From positions 1 through 64,000 of the forward strand of contig NZ_JAJCXB010000026.1 in the NCBI RefSeq assembly GCF_020564935.1: 64,000 nucleotides of DNA, read 5' to 3'. The stretch's first letter is position 1. Every line of letters starts with the position of its first letter. This stretch comes from Streptomyces pinistramenti. GTDB lineage: Bacteria > Actinomycetota > Actinomycetes > Streptomycetales > Streptomycetaceae. Both the position numbers and the translations under genes were made by a program. Shown here piece after piece: positions 9,093-16,695 of the stretch. The notes under the pieces were generated by a model that saw nothing but the letters and a program-made list of their open reading frames with translations, was not told the origin of the DNA and made no database searches.

Positions 9093-10298
9093 GTGAGCAG
9101 CGAGCAGGCAGCCGAGGACAACGAGCAGGTGTGGGACGTCGTGGTGGTGGGCGCAGGGCCCGCGGGCGCCTCGGCGGCCCACGCCGCGGCGTGCACGGGA
9201 CGCCGGGTGCTGCTCCTGGAGAAAGCGGAACTGCCCCGCTACAAGACCTGTGGCGGCGGCATCATCGGCCCCTCGCGGGATTCCCTGCCGCCCGGCTTCG
9301 AGCTGCCGCTGCGGGACCGCGTGCACGCCGTGACGTTCTCGCTGAACGGCAGGATGACCCGCACCCGCAGATCCAAGAACATGCTCTTCGGCCTGATAAA
9401 CCGCCCGGAGTTCGACGAGGAGCTGGTCAAGGCCGCGAAGGACGCGGGCGCACAGATCCGTACGGGCGTCGGGGTCTCGCGGGTGGAGCAGCACGGCACC
9501 GCGGTGCCCGACCGGCGGACCGTCGCCGTGGTGCTCAGCGACGGCGAGGTCATCCTGGCGCGGGCGGTCGTCGGCGCGGACGGCAGCTCGGGCCGGATAG
9601 GCGCACATGTCGGCGTCAAGCTCGACCAGGTCGACCTGGGCCTGGAATCGGAAATTCCGGTGCCGCCGACGGTCGCGGAGGACTGGGCGGGCCGGGTCCT
9701 CATCGACTGGGGTCCGCTGCCCGGCAGTTACGGCTGGGTCTTCCCCAAGGGCGACACCCTCACGGTCGGCGTGATCTCCGCCCGCGGCGAGGGCGCGGCC
9801 ACCAAGCGGTATCTGGAGGACTTCATCGGCAGGCTCGGCCTCGCCGGGTTCGAACCGAGCATCTCGTCGGGGCACCTGACGCGCTGCCGCTCCGACGACT
9901 CGCCGCTCTCCCGCGGCCGGGTGCTGGTGGCGGGCGACGCCGCGGGGCTGCTGGAGCCGTGGACGCGGGAGGGCATCTCCTTCGCGCTGCGGTCCGGGCG
10001 GCTCGCGGGGGAGTGGGCGGTCCGCGTCTCCGAGGCGCACGACGCCGTGGACGCCCGCCGGCAGGCCCTGAACTATGCCTTCGCCATCAAGGCGGGCCTC
10101 GGCGTCGAGATGAGCGTGGGCCGCCGGATGCTCGCCCTCTTCTCCCGCAGGCCGGGCCTGCTGCACGCGGCGCTCACCGGCTTCCGGCCCGCCTGGAACG
10201 CCTTCGCGAAGATCACCCGCGGGACGACCACGCTCGGCGAACTGGTCCGCACCCACCCGATGGCGCGGCGCGCCCTGGAGACGATGGACCGGTCATGA
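9093..10298 (+). CDS. geranylgeranyl reductase-family FAD-dependent oxidoreductase
   Basis: A 401-residue flavoprotein. The dinucleotide-binding motif GAGPAG (G20-G25) opens the protein, with LPRYKTCGGGI shortly after and the second FAD-contact motif GDAAGLLEPWTREGISFAL near residue 290, both hallmarks of the geranylgeranyl reductase/digeranylgeranylglycerophospholipid reductase group. Likely role is hydride reduction of isoprenoid double bonds, such as menaquinone side chain or carotenoid-type lipids, but other hydroxylase-like roles cannot be excluded. Start GTG 9093 has GGGAG at 9077-9081. The 3' end converges on a deazaflavin reductase gene, and a hairpin covers both stop codons. Confidence 0.88.
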   Translation: MSSEQAAEDNEQVWDVVVVGAGPAGASAAHAAACTGRRVLLLEKAELPRYKTCGGGIIGPSRDSLPPGFELPLRDRVHAVTFSLNGRMTRTRRSKNMLFGLINRPEFDEELVKAAKDAGAQIRTGVGVSRVEQHGTAVPDRRTVAVVLSDGEVILARAVVGADGSSGRIGAHVGVKLDQVDLGLESEIPVPPTVAEDWAGRVLIDWGPLPGSYGWVFPKGDTLTVGVISARGEGAATKRYLEDFIGRLGLAGFEPSISSGHLTRCRSDDSPLSRGRVLVAGDAAGLLEPWTREGISFALRSGRLAGEWAVRVSEAHDAVDARRQALNYAFAIKAGLGVEMSVGRRMLALFSRRPGLLHAALTGFRPAWNAFAKITRGTTTLGELVRTHPMARRALETMDRS

Positions 10299-10330
10299 GG
10301 CCGCGCGCCGCGCCCCGGCCACCCTCATGA
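10293..10330. terminator. hairpin overlapping two convergent stop codons
   Basis: TCATGAGG (10293-10300) pairs with CCTCATGA (10323-10330). The stem contains the TGA of the flavoprotein gene and, on the opposite strand, the TGA of the reductase gene; inner GGCC/GGCC bases can extend it after a small bulge. Confidence 0.45.
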
Positions 10331-10765
10331 TTCCGTGATGCGGAAAACGGGGTGGCGGGGTGCCGCGGCGAGGAGTTCCTCGTCGCTGGATTCGGCGGTG
10401 ATCTCGCCGAAGTACGACTTCACCTCCCAGCCCCAGCGCCGGAGGTAGGCCCGCAGCAGCACGGGGGTCTCGGCGGGCGGCAGTTCCACGGCGGTGAACG
10501 GGCGGGTGCGGCGGCCGACCTGTAGTCGGCCGCCGCCCGCGGCGCGCATGTTGCGGACCCAGTCGGAGTTGCCGCGTGCCGAGACGAGATAGCGGCCGTC
10601 GCCGAAGGTCATCGGGTTGACCGGGATCCGCCGCCAGGTGCCGCTCTTGCGGCCGCGCACCGCCAGGTCGGCGGATCCGGCGAGGCTGATGCCCCGTCGG
10701 GCCAGCCAGCCGATAGCGCTGTTGAGGCGGACGGTCAGGCGACCGGGCTTGAGGTAGTGGGACAT
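10325..10765 (-). CDS. nitroreductase-family deazaflavin (F420)-dependent oxidoreductase
   Basis: A 146-residue single-domain split-barrel protein of the Ddn-like DUF385 group, using reduced F420 to reduce quinones, nitro compounds or other acceptors. Family features are the amphipathic N-terminus, the LAVRGRKSGTWRRIPVNPM segment that contacts the cofactor phosphates, and YLVSARGNSDWVRNMRAAGG. ATG 10765 has a very strong GGAGGA four bases upstream. It is divergent from a TetR gene; the shared 180-base region contains two copies of a palindromic site, so this enzyme is most likely the main target of that repressor and induced by a small toxic ligand. Confidence 0.93.
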   Translation of the reverse strand: MSHYLKPGRLTVRLNSAIGWLARRGISLAGSADLAVRGRKSGTWRRIPVNPMTFGDGRYLVSARGNSDWVRNMRAAGGGRLQVGRRTRPFTAVELPPAETPVLLRAYLRRWGWEVKSYFGEITAESSDEELLAAAPRHPVFRITES

Positions 10766-10830
10766 CTGGTCCTCCGGGGCGTGATCGTGGGCGGCTTCCG
10801 CCACGGTGGCGCGAGGTGGTGGTGTTCCCG

Positions 10831-10852
10831 CACAGCGAGAGCAGTGCTCTCT
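10831..10852. promoter_or_regulatory. TetR operator copy 1
   Basis: The 22-base unit contains GAGAGCA-G-TGCTCTC, a perfect dyad with seven-base arms around a central G. It is 66 bases upstream of the reductase start and 94 bases from the TetR start. Confidence 0.8.
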
Positions 10853-10883
10853 CCTGAGGGCAGTGTGCGCCATGGGTTCGCGG

Positions 10884-10905
10884 CACAGCAAGAGCAGTGC
10901 TCTCT
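10884..10905. promoter_or_regulatory. TetR operator copy 2
   Basis: Same 22-base unit as copy 1 with one change (CACAGCA instead of CACAGCG), leaving the dyad AGAGCA-G-TGCTCT. The two copies are 53 bases apart, five helical turns, so both dimers would face the same side. This copy is nearer the TetR gene and probably gives autorepression. Confidence 0.8.
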
Positions 10906-10945
10906 TTTTTGTGCGGTGCTCCGAACGGTGGCAGACTGCCGTCCC

Positions 10946-11686
10946 ATGACGGCGATCCGAGGGGCCAGGGCGCGGGCCCGCAGCGACATCACCGCGGCCA
11001 TCAAGGACGAGGCCCGCAGGCAACTCGCGGCCGAGGGTGCGGCGAAGCTGTCGCTGCGCGCCGTCGCCCGCGAGTTGGGCATGGCCTCCTCCGCGCTCTA
11101 CCGCTACTTCCCCAGTCGCGACGACCTGCTCACCGCGCTGATCCTCGACGCCTACAACGCGATCGGCGAGGCGGCGGAGGCGGCGGATCCCACGGCGCCG
11201 GGACGGCCCGCCGACGCCGAAAGGGACACCGCCGTCGACGACGTGGATGCCCTCATCGGCCGCTGGACCGCCGTCTGCGCCGCAGTCCGTTCCTGGGCCC
11301 TCGCCCATCCGCACGAGTACGCGCTGATCTACGGCTCGCCGGTCCCCGGCTACCACGCGCCGCGCGCCACCGCGGAGCCTGCGGGCCGGGTCGCCCTCGC
11401 GCTGATCGCCGTGGTCCGGGACGCGTACGCCTCCGGCACGCTCCAGGAACCCGCCGGGCCGCTGTCCGACGCGGTCGCGGGCGAGGCGCGGGCCCTCGCG
11501 GCGGAGCTGGACATCGAGCTGCCCGCGCCCGTCACGGCGGTCCTCGTCGCCACCTGGGCGCAGCTCTTCGGGCTGATCAGCTTCGAACTCTTCGGCCAGT
11601 TCCACCGCGTGATCGAGGACCGGGACGCCTTCTTCGCACACACGGTCCGCCGCCTCGCCGCCGGTGTCGGCCTGGCTCCCCCCTGA
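10946..11686 (+). CDS. TetR-family repressor (WHG-type C-terminal domain)
   Basis: A 246-residue regulator. The N-terminal HTH runs ARSDITAAIKDEARRQLA through MASSALYRYFPSRDDLLTALI, the last part being the standard TetR recognition region. The C-terminal part has HPHEYALIYGSPVPGY, typical of the WHG ligand-binding domain. No Shine-Dalgarno is visible before ATG 10946, but CAGACT lies eight bases upstream, which would suit a near-leaderless transcript. Paired dyads at 10831-10852 and 10884-10905 between it and the deazaflavin reductase make it the probable local repressor of both genes. Confidence 0.92.
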   Translation: MTAIRGARARARSDITAAIKDEARRQLAAEGAAKLSLRAVARELGMASSALYRYFPSRDDLLTALILDAYNAIGEAAEAADPTAPGRPADAERDTAVDDVDALIGRWTAVCAAVRSWALAHPHEYALIYGSPVPGYHAPRATAEPAGRVALALIAVVRDAYASGTLQEPAGPLSDAVAGEARALAAELDIELPAPVTAVLVATWAQLFGLISFELFGQFHRVIEDRDAFFAHTVRRLAAGVGLAPP

Positions 11687-11762
11687 CCTGCGCCTCCCGC
11701 CCCGCTACTCCCGCGGGAGTACGCCCGTTCACTGCCCCGGGCTGACGCCCCCGTGCCGCGCC

Positions 11763-11894
11763 GTCGTCCAGCGTGACGGGCATGGACAACGCACGGCCGC
11801 CGTGGGCGCGGCACTGCCCGGGGGCGGAACGGTGGTTTCGGCCCCCGGGCGAGGCACGCAGCTGCAGAGGGTGCCGCTGACGGAGGGGGCGTGA
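11763..11894 (+). pseudogene. probable 3' remnant of a sensor histidine kinase
   Basis: In the frame that ends at TGA 11892-11894, the last residues read GHGQ... then PGGGTVVSAPGRGTQLQ and a final PLTEGA. This resembles the very end of NarL-type histidine kinases (GGTV-SAGP-GGG-aromatic-LP-LT). The stop overlaps the GTG of the response-regulator remnant by GTGA, exactly the coupling usual for an intact pair. The H-box, N-box and the rest of the kinase are missing upstream, where the TetR gene ends. Short similarity only, so moderate confidence. Confidence 0.45.
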
Positions 11895-12536
11895 TCCGGG
11901 TACTGCTCGCCGACCACCAGTCGCTGGTCAGGGCCGGCTTCAAGGCGCTGCTCGACTCCCGGCCCGGTATCGAGCTGCTCGGCGAGGCGTCGGACGGGCG
12001 GCAGGCGCCGGCCGCGGTACGCGAACTGCGGCCCGACATCGTCCTGATGGACATCCGGACGCCGCTGCCCGACGGGCTCGTCGCCACCCGCAGCATCACC
12101 GGTGACCCGCAACAGGCCGCTGTGAAGGTCGTCATGCTGACCACCTTCGAGCTGGACGAGTACGTCTTCGAGGCGATCAGGTCCGGCGCCTCCGGCTTCC
12201 TGGTCAAGGACACCGAGCCGGAGGAACTGGTGCGTGCGGTGCGGGCGGTCGTCTACGGGGACGCGCTGCTCTCGCCGGGCGTCACCCGCCGACTGATCGC
12301 GGAATTCGCCGCCCGCCGGCACGCTGTCCCTGCTGACCGGCCGGGAACGGGAGGCGATGGCGCTGGTCGGCATCGGCCTGTCCAACGACGAGATCGCCCG
12401 CCGCCTGGTCGTCAACCCGCTGACCGCGAAGACGCACGTCAGCCGCACGATGGTGAAACCGGGCGCCCGCGACCGCGCCCAACCCGTCGTGCCGGCCTAC
12501 GAGACGGGATCGGTCCGCCCCGGCCGGCTCGGCTGA
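11891..12536 (+). pseudogene. frameshifted NarL/LuxR-type response regulator
   Basis: The receiver domain is readable from GTG 11891 (GGAGG just upstream): MIRVLLADHQ, phospho-acceptor D54 in VLMDIRTP, TTFE and the lysine in FLVKD. One acidic residue of the usual DD pair is His. After VTRRLIAEFAAR the frame breaks near 12306-12322; the LuxR HTH (LTGREREAMALVGIGLSNDE, then TAKTHVSRTM) continues in another frame to the stop at 12534-12536. Total length is 3n+1. The HTH also has Pro at three places where relatives carry Leu (VKPGA, AQPVV, VVPAY), which would break helices. Read together this is a decayed gene, not just a sequencing slip. Confidence 0.85.
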
Positions 12537-12712
12537 CCGCCGCGACGGGGCGACCACCCCTGTGCCCGTCAGGGCGGCCGCCTCGCCCGTCTGTACGGCG
12601 GCCTCCGCCCCACCCGCACCGCTGCCACTTCTCCGCCCCTCCCGCCCCGTCATGCCGGCCGCCGGGCTTTCCCCCCCCGCGCCCGCCATGACACCCGCCC
12701 ACTGCTCGGCCG

Positions 12713-13483
12713 TCAGATGCCGCTGCGCTCCTGCCACAGGCGCACCAGGGACTCGTCACCGTTCACCGACAGGCCGTCCCAGGGCGTGCGGTTCCACAGG
12801 GCGAGGTAGAGCGCCTCGGCCGGGCCCTCGACCGTGCAGTCCGCCGGCTTCGCCGCGTCCTGCCCGGCCTCGGCGCCGCCCGCTGCCGCCGAACGCACGG
12901 TGCGCGGGGGCTCTTCGGACAGCCGGACCGTCCATTCCGCACCGGCCGTGTCCGTCGCCCGCAGTCGCAGCGTCCTGGGCACGTCGCTGCGCACCCGGCT
13001 GCGGCCCTGGGAGTGGATGCCGGTCAGCAGCTCGTCGACGCCGTCCGCCGCGAACGCCCGCGGCAGCGGTGTGAGGCCGACGCCGAGCGCCTGCTGGGCG
13101 TCCACGCGGTGCACGGACGTCTCGTGGGCCTGGCGGCGGGCCCAGAAGGCCAGCGGGGAAGGGGCCGGCAGGAACGTCCAGGCCGACAGGTCCTGCGGGG
13201 CGGTGTGCAGTGCCACGACGAGGTGGTGATGGCCCTCGCGCAGCCACGGCACCAGCTCCTTGTCGGCGATGTCCGGGGCCTCGGGCGGCCGTGTCGGCCG
13301 GTCGAGGCCTTCGGTCACGTACTGCGTCGCCCAGCGGTGCACCTGCCCGATGTGGGTGACCAGATCGCGCATCTGCCACTCCGGACATGCCGGGATCCGG
13401 GCATCGGGCCCGGCCTCCTCCGCGGCCTCCGCGAGCAGCGCTCCGTCCAGCCGCAGTGCTTCGACGAACTCAGTGATCTCCAT
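12713..13483 (-). CDS. maleylpyruvate isomerase-family (mycothiol-dependent, DinB-like) protein
   Basis: A 256-residue protein of the TIGR03083 group: an N-terminal DinB-like four-helix metal-binding domain followed by an MDMPI C-terminal domain. Visible family features are CPEWQMRDLVTHIGQVHRWA (residues about 33-52) and RRQAHETSVHRVDAQQALG, which supply metal ligands, then a beta-rich tail. Members use mycothiol as cofactor for isomerisation or other thiol transfer; substrate here is unknown. ATG 13483 has no ribosome site, but CACACT precedes it by seven bases, suggesting a leaderless message. An upstream GTG at 13504 is a possible alternative. Confidence 0.85.
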   Translation of the reverse strand: MEITEFVEALRLDGALLAEAAEEAGPDARIPACPEWQMRDLVTHIGQVHRWATQYVTEGLDRPTRPPEAPDIADKELVPWLREGHHHLVVALHTAPQDLSAWTFLPAPSPLAFWARRQAHETSVHRVDAQQALGVGLTPLPRAFAADGVDELLTGIHSQGRSRVRSDVPRTLRLRATDTAGAEWTVRLSEEPPRTVRSAAAGGAEAGQDAAKPADCTVEGPAEALYLALWNRTPWDGLSVNGDESLVRLWQERSGI

Positions 13484-13672
13484 ACCGTCGAGTGTGCCAG
13501 CCACCTCTGACAGCGGCCCCCCGCGGCCCCCACCGGCCTTACGGCACACGGCGGACGAGCCCCGTCAGCGGCGCGGTCACGGAGCCGCGACGGCCGTGGC
13601 GGCCATCAAGTCCCCTTCAGGGGCGTCGGCTTGGCCCCACAACGGTGTCTGGCCGCTTCTGACCGCGTCGCA

Positions 13673-14911
13673 TCACGCCCGCCCCGTGTGGTGCGCCCCG
13701 CGCGTCGCGTACGCGATGAGCACGGCGACGGCGGCGAGCAGCGCGAGTGTCGTCAGCGCGGCCGGCAGTCCGAACGCCTCGGCGAGGAAGCCGATGGCGG
13801 GCGGGCCGAGCAGCATCCCGCCGTAGCCGACCGTGGAGGCGGCGGCGACGCCGCCGGGCCCGCCGGTCTCGCCGGCCCGTGCGATGGCGATGGGGAAGAT
13901 GTTGGCGAGCCCGAGGCCGGCCACCGCGAAGCCCAGGCAGGCCGCCCAGGTGGTCGGGGCGAGGGCGCCCAGCAGCAGTCCCGCGGTCGCGGTCGTGCCG
14001 CCCGCGACCAGCGCGCGGGCCGGGCCGATCCGCTGCACCACCGCCGTGCCCGTCAGCCGCCCGGCCGTCATGGCCAGCGCGAACACCGCGTAGCCCGCGG
14101 CCGCGAGTCCTGGGCCCGCGTCCAGATCCTGCGTGAGGTGCAGCGCACCCCAGTCGGCCATCGCGCCCTCCCCGTAGGCGGTGCACAGCGCGATCAGCCC
14201 GAAGACGAGCACCAGCCGCCGGGTACGGCCCCGGTCCGAGGCGACCCGCGGCTTCTCCGCGCCCCCGTCCGCGGGCAGTTGCTCCGGGGTGGCAGGCGCC
14301 GGACGGACCAGCAGCGCGCGTCCGGCGACGGCCGTCACCAGCAGTCCGATGACGGCGAGGAGCAGCAGGTGGACGGTGGGTGACAGTCCTCCGGCGATCA
14401 GTCCGCCGAGGCCGGCGCCGACCATCCCGCCCAGGCTGAAGGCGGCATGGAAGCTGGGCATCACGGGGCGCCGCAGCGCCCCGATCAGGTCGACGGCGGC
14501 GCTGTTCATGGCGACGTTCAACGAGCCGTAGGCGGCGCCGAATACCAGCAGTACCAGGCCGAGTGCGGTCGCCGAACCGGTCAGCGGCGGCAGGGTGATG
14601 CTCAGCGCCATCGCGCCGCCCGACCAGACCGTGACCGGGTGGCTGCCGAAGCGGCGGCAGAGACGGCCGGTGAGCATCATGAACGCGACGGCGCCCGCCG
14701 AGACCCCGAGCAGCGCGAGCCCGAGCGAGCCCGCGCTCGCGCCGGTTTGGGCCTTGATCGCGGGGATGCGGACGACCCATCCGGCGAAGAGGAAGCCGTC
14801 CATCGCGAAGAACGCGGTGATCGCGAGGCGGAGGTTGGCGAGGCGGGGATCGGCGGATTCCTGGGGACCGGCCCACGAAAGGGCCGAGCGTATTTTGTTT
14901 AGCGTCGGCAC
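13673..14911 (-). CDS. MFS transporter
   Basis: A 412-residue membrane protein with about twelve hydrophobic helices, starting VPTLNKIRSALSWAGPQ. TGRLCRRFGSHPV is the loop 2-3 motif of the major facilitator superfamily, and AAYGSLNVAMNSAAVDL resembles fucose/FucP-like and related sugar or drug permeases. The GTG at 14911 is chosen because only 17 bases separate it from the divergent ROK regulator and a TATTCT -10-like hexamer lies seven bases upstream. That arrangement implies a leaderless transcript controlled by the ROK protein. Cargo is unknown; a sugar is the natural guess from the partner. Confidence 0.87.
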   Translation of the reverse strand: MPTLNKIRSALSWAGPQESADPRLANLRLAITAFFAMDGFLFAGWVVRIPAIKAQTGASAGSLGLALLGVSAGAVAFMMLTGRLCRRFGSHPVTVWSGGAMALSITLPPLTGSATALGLVLLVFGAAYGSLNVAMNSAAVDLIGALRRPVMPSFHAAFSLGGMVGAGLGGLIAGGLSPTVHLLLLAVIGLLVTAVAGRALLVRPAPATPEQLPADGGAEKPRVASDRGRTRRLVLVFGLIALCTAYGEGAMADWGALHLTQDLDAGPGLAAAGYAVFALAMTAGRLTGTAVVQRIGPARALVAGGTTATAGLLLGALAPTTWAACLGFAVAGLGLANIFPIAIARAGETGGPGGVAAASTVGYGGMLLGPPAIGFLAEAFGLPAALTTLALLAAVAVLIAYATRGAHHTGRA

Positions 14912-14928
14912 AAAGCCAGAATAGGGGC
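14912..14928. promoter_or_regulatory. overlapping divergent leaderless promoters
   Basis: Only 17 bases lie between two divergent GTG starts. CAGAAT (14917-14922) sits six bases before the ROK start, with TTGTTT (14895-14900) sixteen bases further upstream inside the MFS coding start. On the other strand TATTCT (14923-14918) is six to seven bases before the MFS GTG. The two -10 elements overlap, so transcription in the two directions should compete. Confidence 0.55.
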
Positions 14929-16149
14929 GTGACCCAGACTCGGACAACCAGGCTGGAGCGGGGCCGTGGTGCCCTCGGACCCGCACTGGAGCTCGTACAC
15001 ACCGGACGCGCCCCCACCCGCGCGGTCCTCACATCGGAACTCGGCGTGACCCGCGCGACGGCCGGCGCGGTCGCGGCCGAACTGGAAGCCCTAGGGCTCA
15101 TCATCGTCGATTCCCGGCCGACCGCTTCCGCCGGCTCCCAAGGGCGGCCGTCCCACCGCCTGTTCATCGACGAGCGCGGCCCGGTCGTGCTCGCGGCACA
15201 GATCCACGCCGACGGTTTCCGCGTCGCCCTGGTCGGCCTCGGCGGCCGCATCGTGGCGACGGCCACCGGCTGCGGCACCATCCCCGCCGACCCGGCCCAT
15301 GTACTCGCCGAGGCCGTCGCCGCCGGATCCGGCCTGCTGGCGGAGACCGGCAGGCGCTGCCTCGGCGCCGGCCTCGCAGTGCCGTCGGCCGTCGCCGAAC
15401 CGGACGGCGAGGCCCTCAACCCGCTGCACCTCGCCTGGCCGGCCGGCGCCCCGGTACGCGCGCTCTTCCTGCGGGCCCTGTCCGACGCCGGTATCCCCGG
15501 CGTGACCGAGGCGATCGGCTTCACCGGCAACGACGTCAACCTCATGGCCCTCGCCGAACACCGGCACGGCGCCGGCCGCGGCGCCCGCGACCTGCTCTGC
15601 GTCGCCTCCGGGCACCGCGGGGTCGGCGGCGCGCTGGTACTCGACGGCCGCCTGCACAGCGGCAGTTCGGGCCTCGCCCTGGAGGTCGGCCACCTCACGG
15701 TGCACCCCGAGGGCGCACCCTGCCACTGCGGAAGCCGCGGCTGCCTGGACGTCGAGGCCGACCCGCTCGCCTTCCTCGGCGCGGCGGGCCGCGCACCGGG
15801 CCCCGAGGGCTCACTGCTCCACCAGGCCGCCGGGCTGCTGCGCACCGAGTACGCCGACCCGGCCGTACGCGCCGCCGCCGACCTGCTCATCGACCGCCTC
15901 GGCCTCGGCATCGCGGGTCTCGTCAACATCCTCAACCCCGACCGCATCATCCTGGGCGGACTGCACCGCACCCTCCTGGAGACCGACCCGGAACGGCTGC
16001 GCGCGGTGGTCGCCGACCGCAGCCTGTGGGGCCGCAGCGGCGGGGTGCCGATCCTGCCCTGCAGCCTCGACCACAACAGCCTCGTCGGCGCCGCCGAACT
16101 CGCCTGGCAGCCGGTGCTGGACGATCCGCTGGTGGTGCTGGAGCGGTAG
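14929..16149 (+). CDS. ROK-family transcriptional regulator
   Basis: A 406-residue NagC/XylR-type regulator. Residues about 10-75 form the winged HTH (PTRAVLTSELGVTRATAGAV), which distinguishes it from ROK kinases; the rest is a ROK fold with SGHRGVGGALVLDGRLH and the zinc motif CHCGSRGCLD. The phosphate-binding loop of the kinase form is degenerate (AAQIHADGFRVALV), so it should bind sugar without phosphorylating it. Divergent, nearly abutting position against the MFS gene points to direct control of that transporter. A strong terminator follows directly. Confidence 0.9.
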   Translation: MTQTRTTRLERGRGALGPALELVHTGRAPTRAVLTSELGVTRATAGAVAAELEALGLIIVDSRPTASAGSQGRPSHRLFIDERGPVVLAAQIHADGFRVALVGLGGRIVATATGCGTIPADPAHVLAEAVAAGSGLLAETGRRCLGAGLAVPSAVAEPDGEALNPLHLAWPAGAPVRALFLRALSDAGIPGVTEAIGFTGNDVNLMALAEHRHGAGRGARDLLCVASGHRGVGGALVLDGRLHSGSSGLALEVGHLTVHPEGAPCHCGSRGCLDVEADPLAFLGAAGRAPGPEGSLLHQAAGLLRTEYADPAVRAAADLLIDRLGLGIAGLVNILNPDRIILGGLHRTLLETDPERLRAVVADRSLWGRSGGVPILPCSLDHNSLVGAAELAWQPVLDDPLVVLER

Positions 16150-16154
16150 GTGGT

Positions 16155-16209
16155 GTGTCCGCCGATTCCCGCCGCCCGGAGGACGGGGGCGGCAGGAATC
16201 GGCGGACAC
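16155..16209 (+). terminator. strong intrinsic-type hairpin
   Basis: Perfect 15-bp arms GTGTCCGCCGATTCC (16155-16169) and GGAATCGGCGGACAC (16195-16209); inner GCCGCCC/GGGGCGGC bases lengthen the stem. It starts six bases after the ROK regulator stop. Confidence 0.88.
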
Positions 16210-16271
16210 GCCCCGGGTACCCCGGCCGGGCGGTGGCTGACGCGGCCTGCGGTCCCCTTAGGCTGCCGCCC

Positions 16272-16655
16272 ATGATTTCCGACGCCCTGGCCCGCAGCCC
16301 CTACGTCAGCCTCGTCACCCACCGGAAGAGCGGCGCGCCCGTGCCGACCCCGGTATGGGCGGTGGCCGACGGGGACGAACTCCTGGTGTGGACGCGGGAC
16401 GACAGCGGGAAGGTGCGGCGGCTGCGCAACGACGCGCGGGTGACCGTCACCCCGTGCGACGTACGCGGCAACCTCGCCGAGGGCGCGATCGCGCTCGAAG
16501 GCACCGCGCGGCTCCTGGAGGGCCCCGCCGAACTCGCCCGGGTGCGACGTGCGTTGGCCGCCAAATACGGGCTCAGGTTCCGGTTGCTGGACACCGGAGG
16601 CGCGCTGCTGCGCCGCGGCAGGCGCCCGCACGTGGGGATCTCCGTCACGCTGTGA
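16272..16655 (+). CDS. PPOX-class F420-dependent oxidoreductase
   Basis: A 127-residue split beta-barrel protein of the pyridoxamine 5'-phosphate oxidase-like superfamily, actinobacterial F420-binding branch. The N-terminus SPYVSLVTHRKSGAPVPTPV, then LLVWTRDDSGKVRRLRND and VTVTPCDVRGN, are the cofactor-contacting stretches. Substrate unknown. There is no ribosome site; CTGACG (16237-16242), sixteen bases, TAGGCT (16259-16264) and then seven bases to ATG form a clean leaderless promoter. It converges on the phosphotriesterase-like locus. Confidence 0.88.
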   Translation: MISDALARSPYVSLVTHRKSGAPVPTPVWAVADGDELLVWTRDDSGKVRRLRNDARVTVTPCDVRGNLAEGAIALEGTARLLEGPAELARVRRALAAKYGLRFRLLDTGGALLRRGRRPHVGISVTL

Positions 16656-16695
16656 GCGGTGCCGGCGGGACGCCCCCGATGCCCCGCCCGCTCAC
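16652..16695. terminator. hairpin containing both convergent stop codons
   Basis: GTGAGCGG (16652-16659) pairs perfectly with CCGCTCAC (16688-16695), and inner GGCGGG/CCCGCC-type pairs can extend it. The stem includes the TGA of the PPOX gene and the opposite-strand TGA of the phosphotriesterase-like gene. Confidence 0.6.

Noticed and set aside
13617..16631. Very long minus-strand open frame of about 1000 codons across the MFS and ROK genes
   Set aside because: Arg/Pro/Ala-rich text without any domain; it is antisense to the well-supported ROK regulator and out of phase with the MFS gene. High GC makes such frames common.
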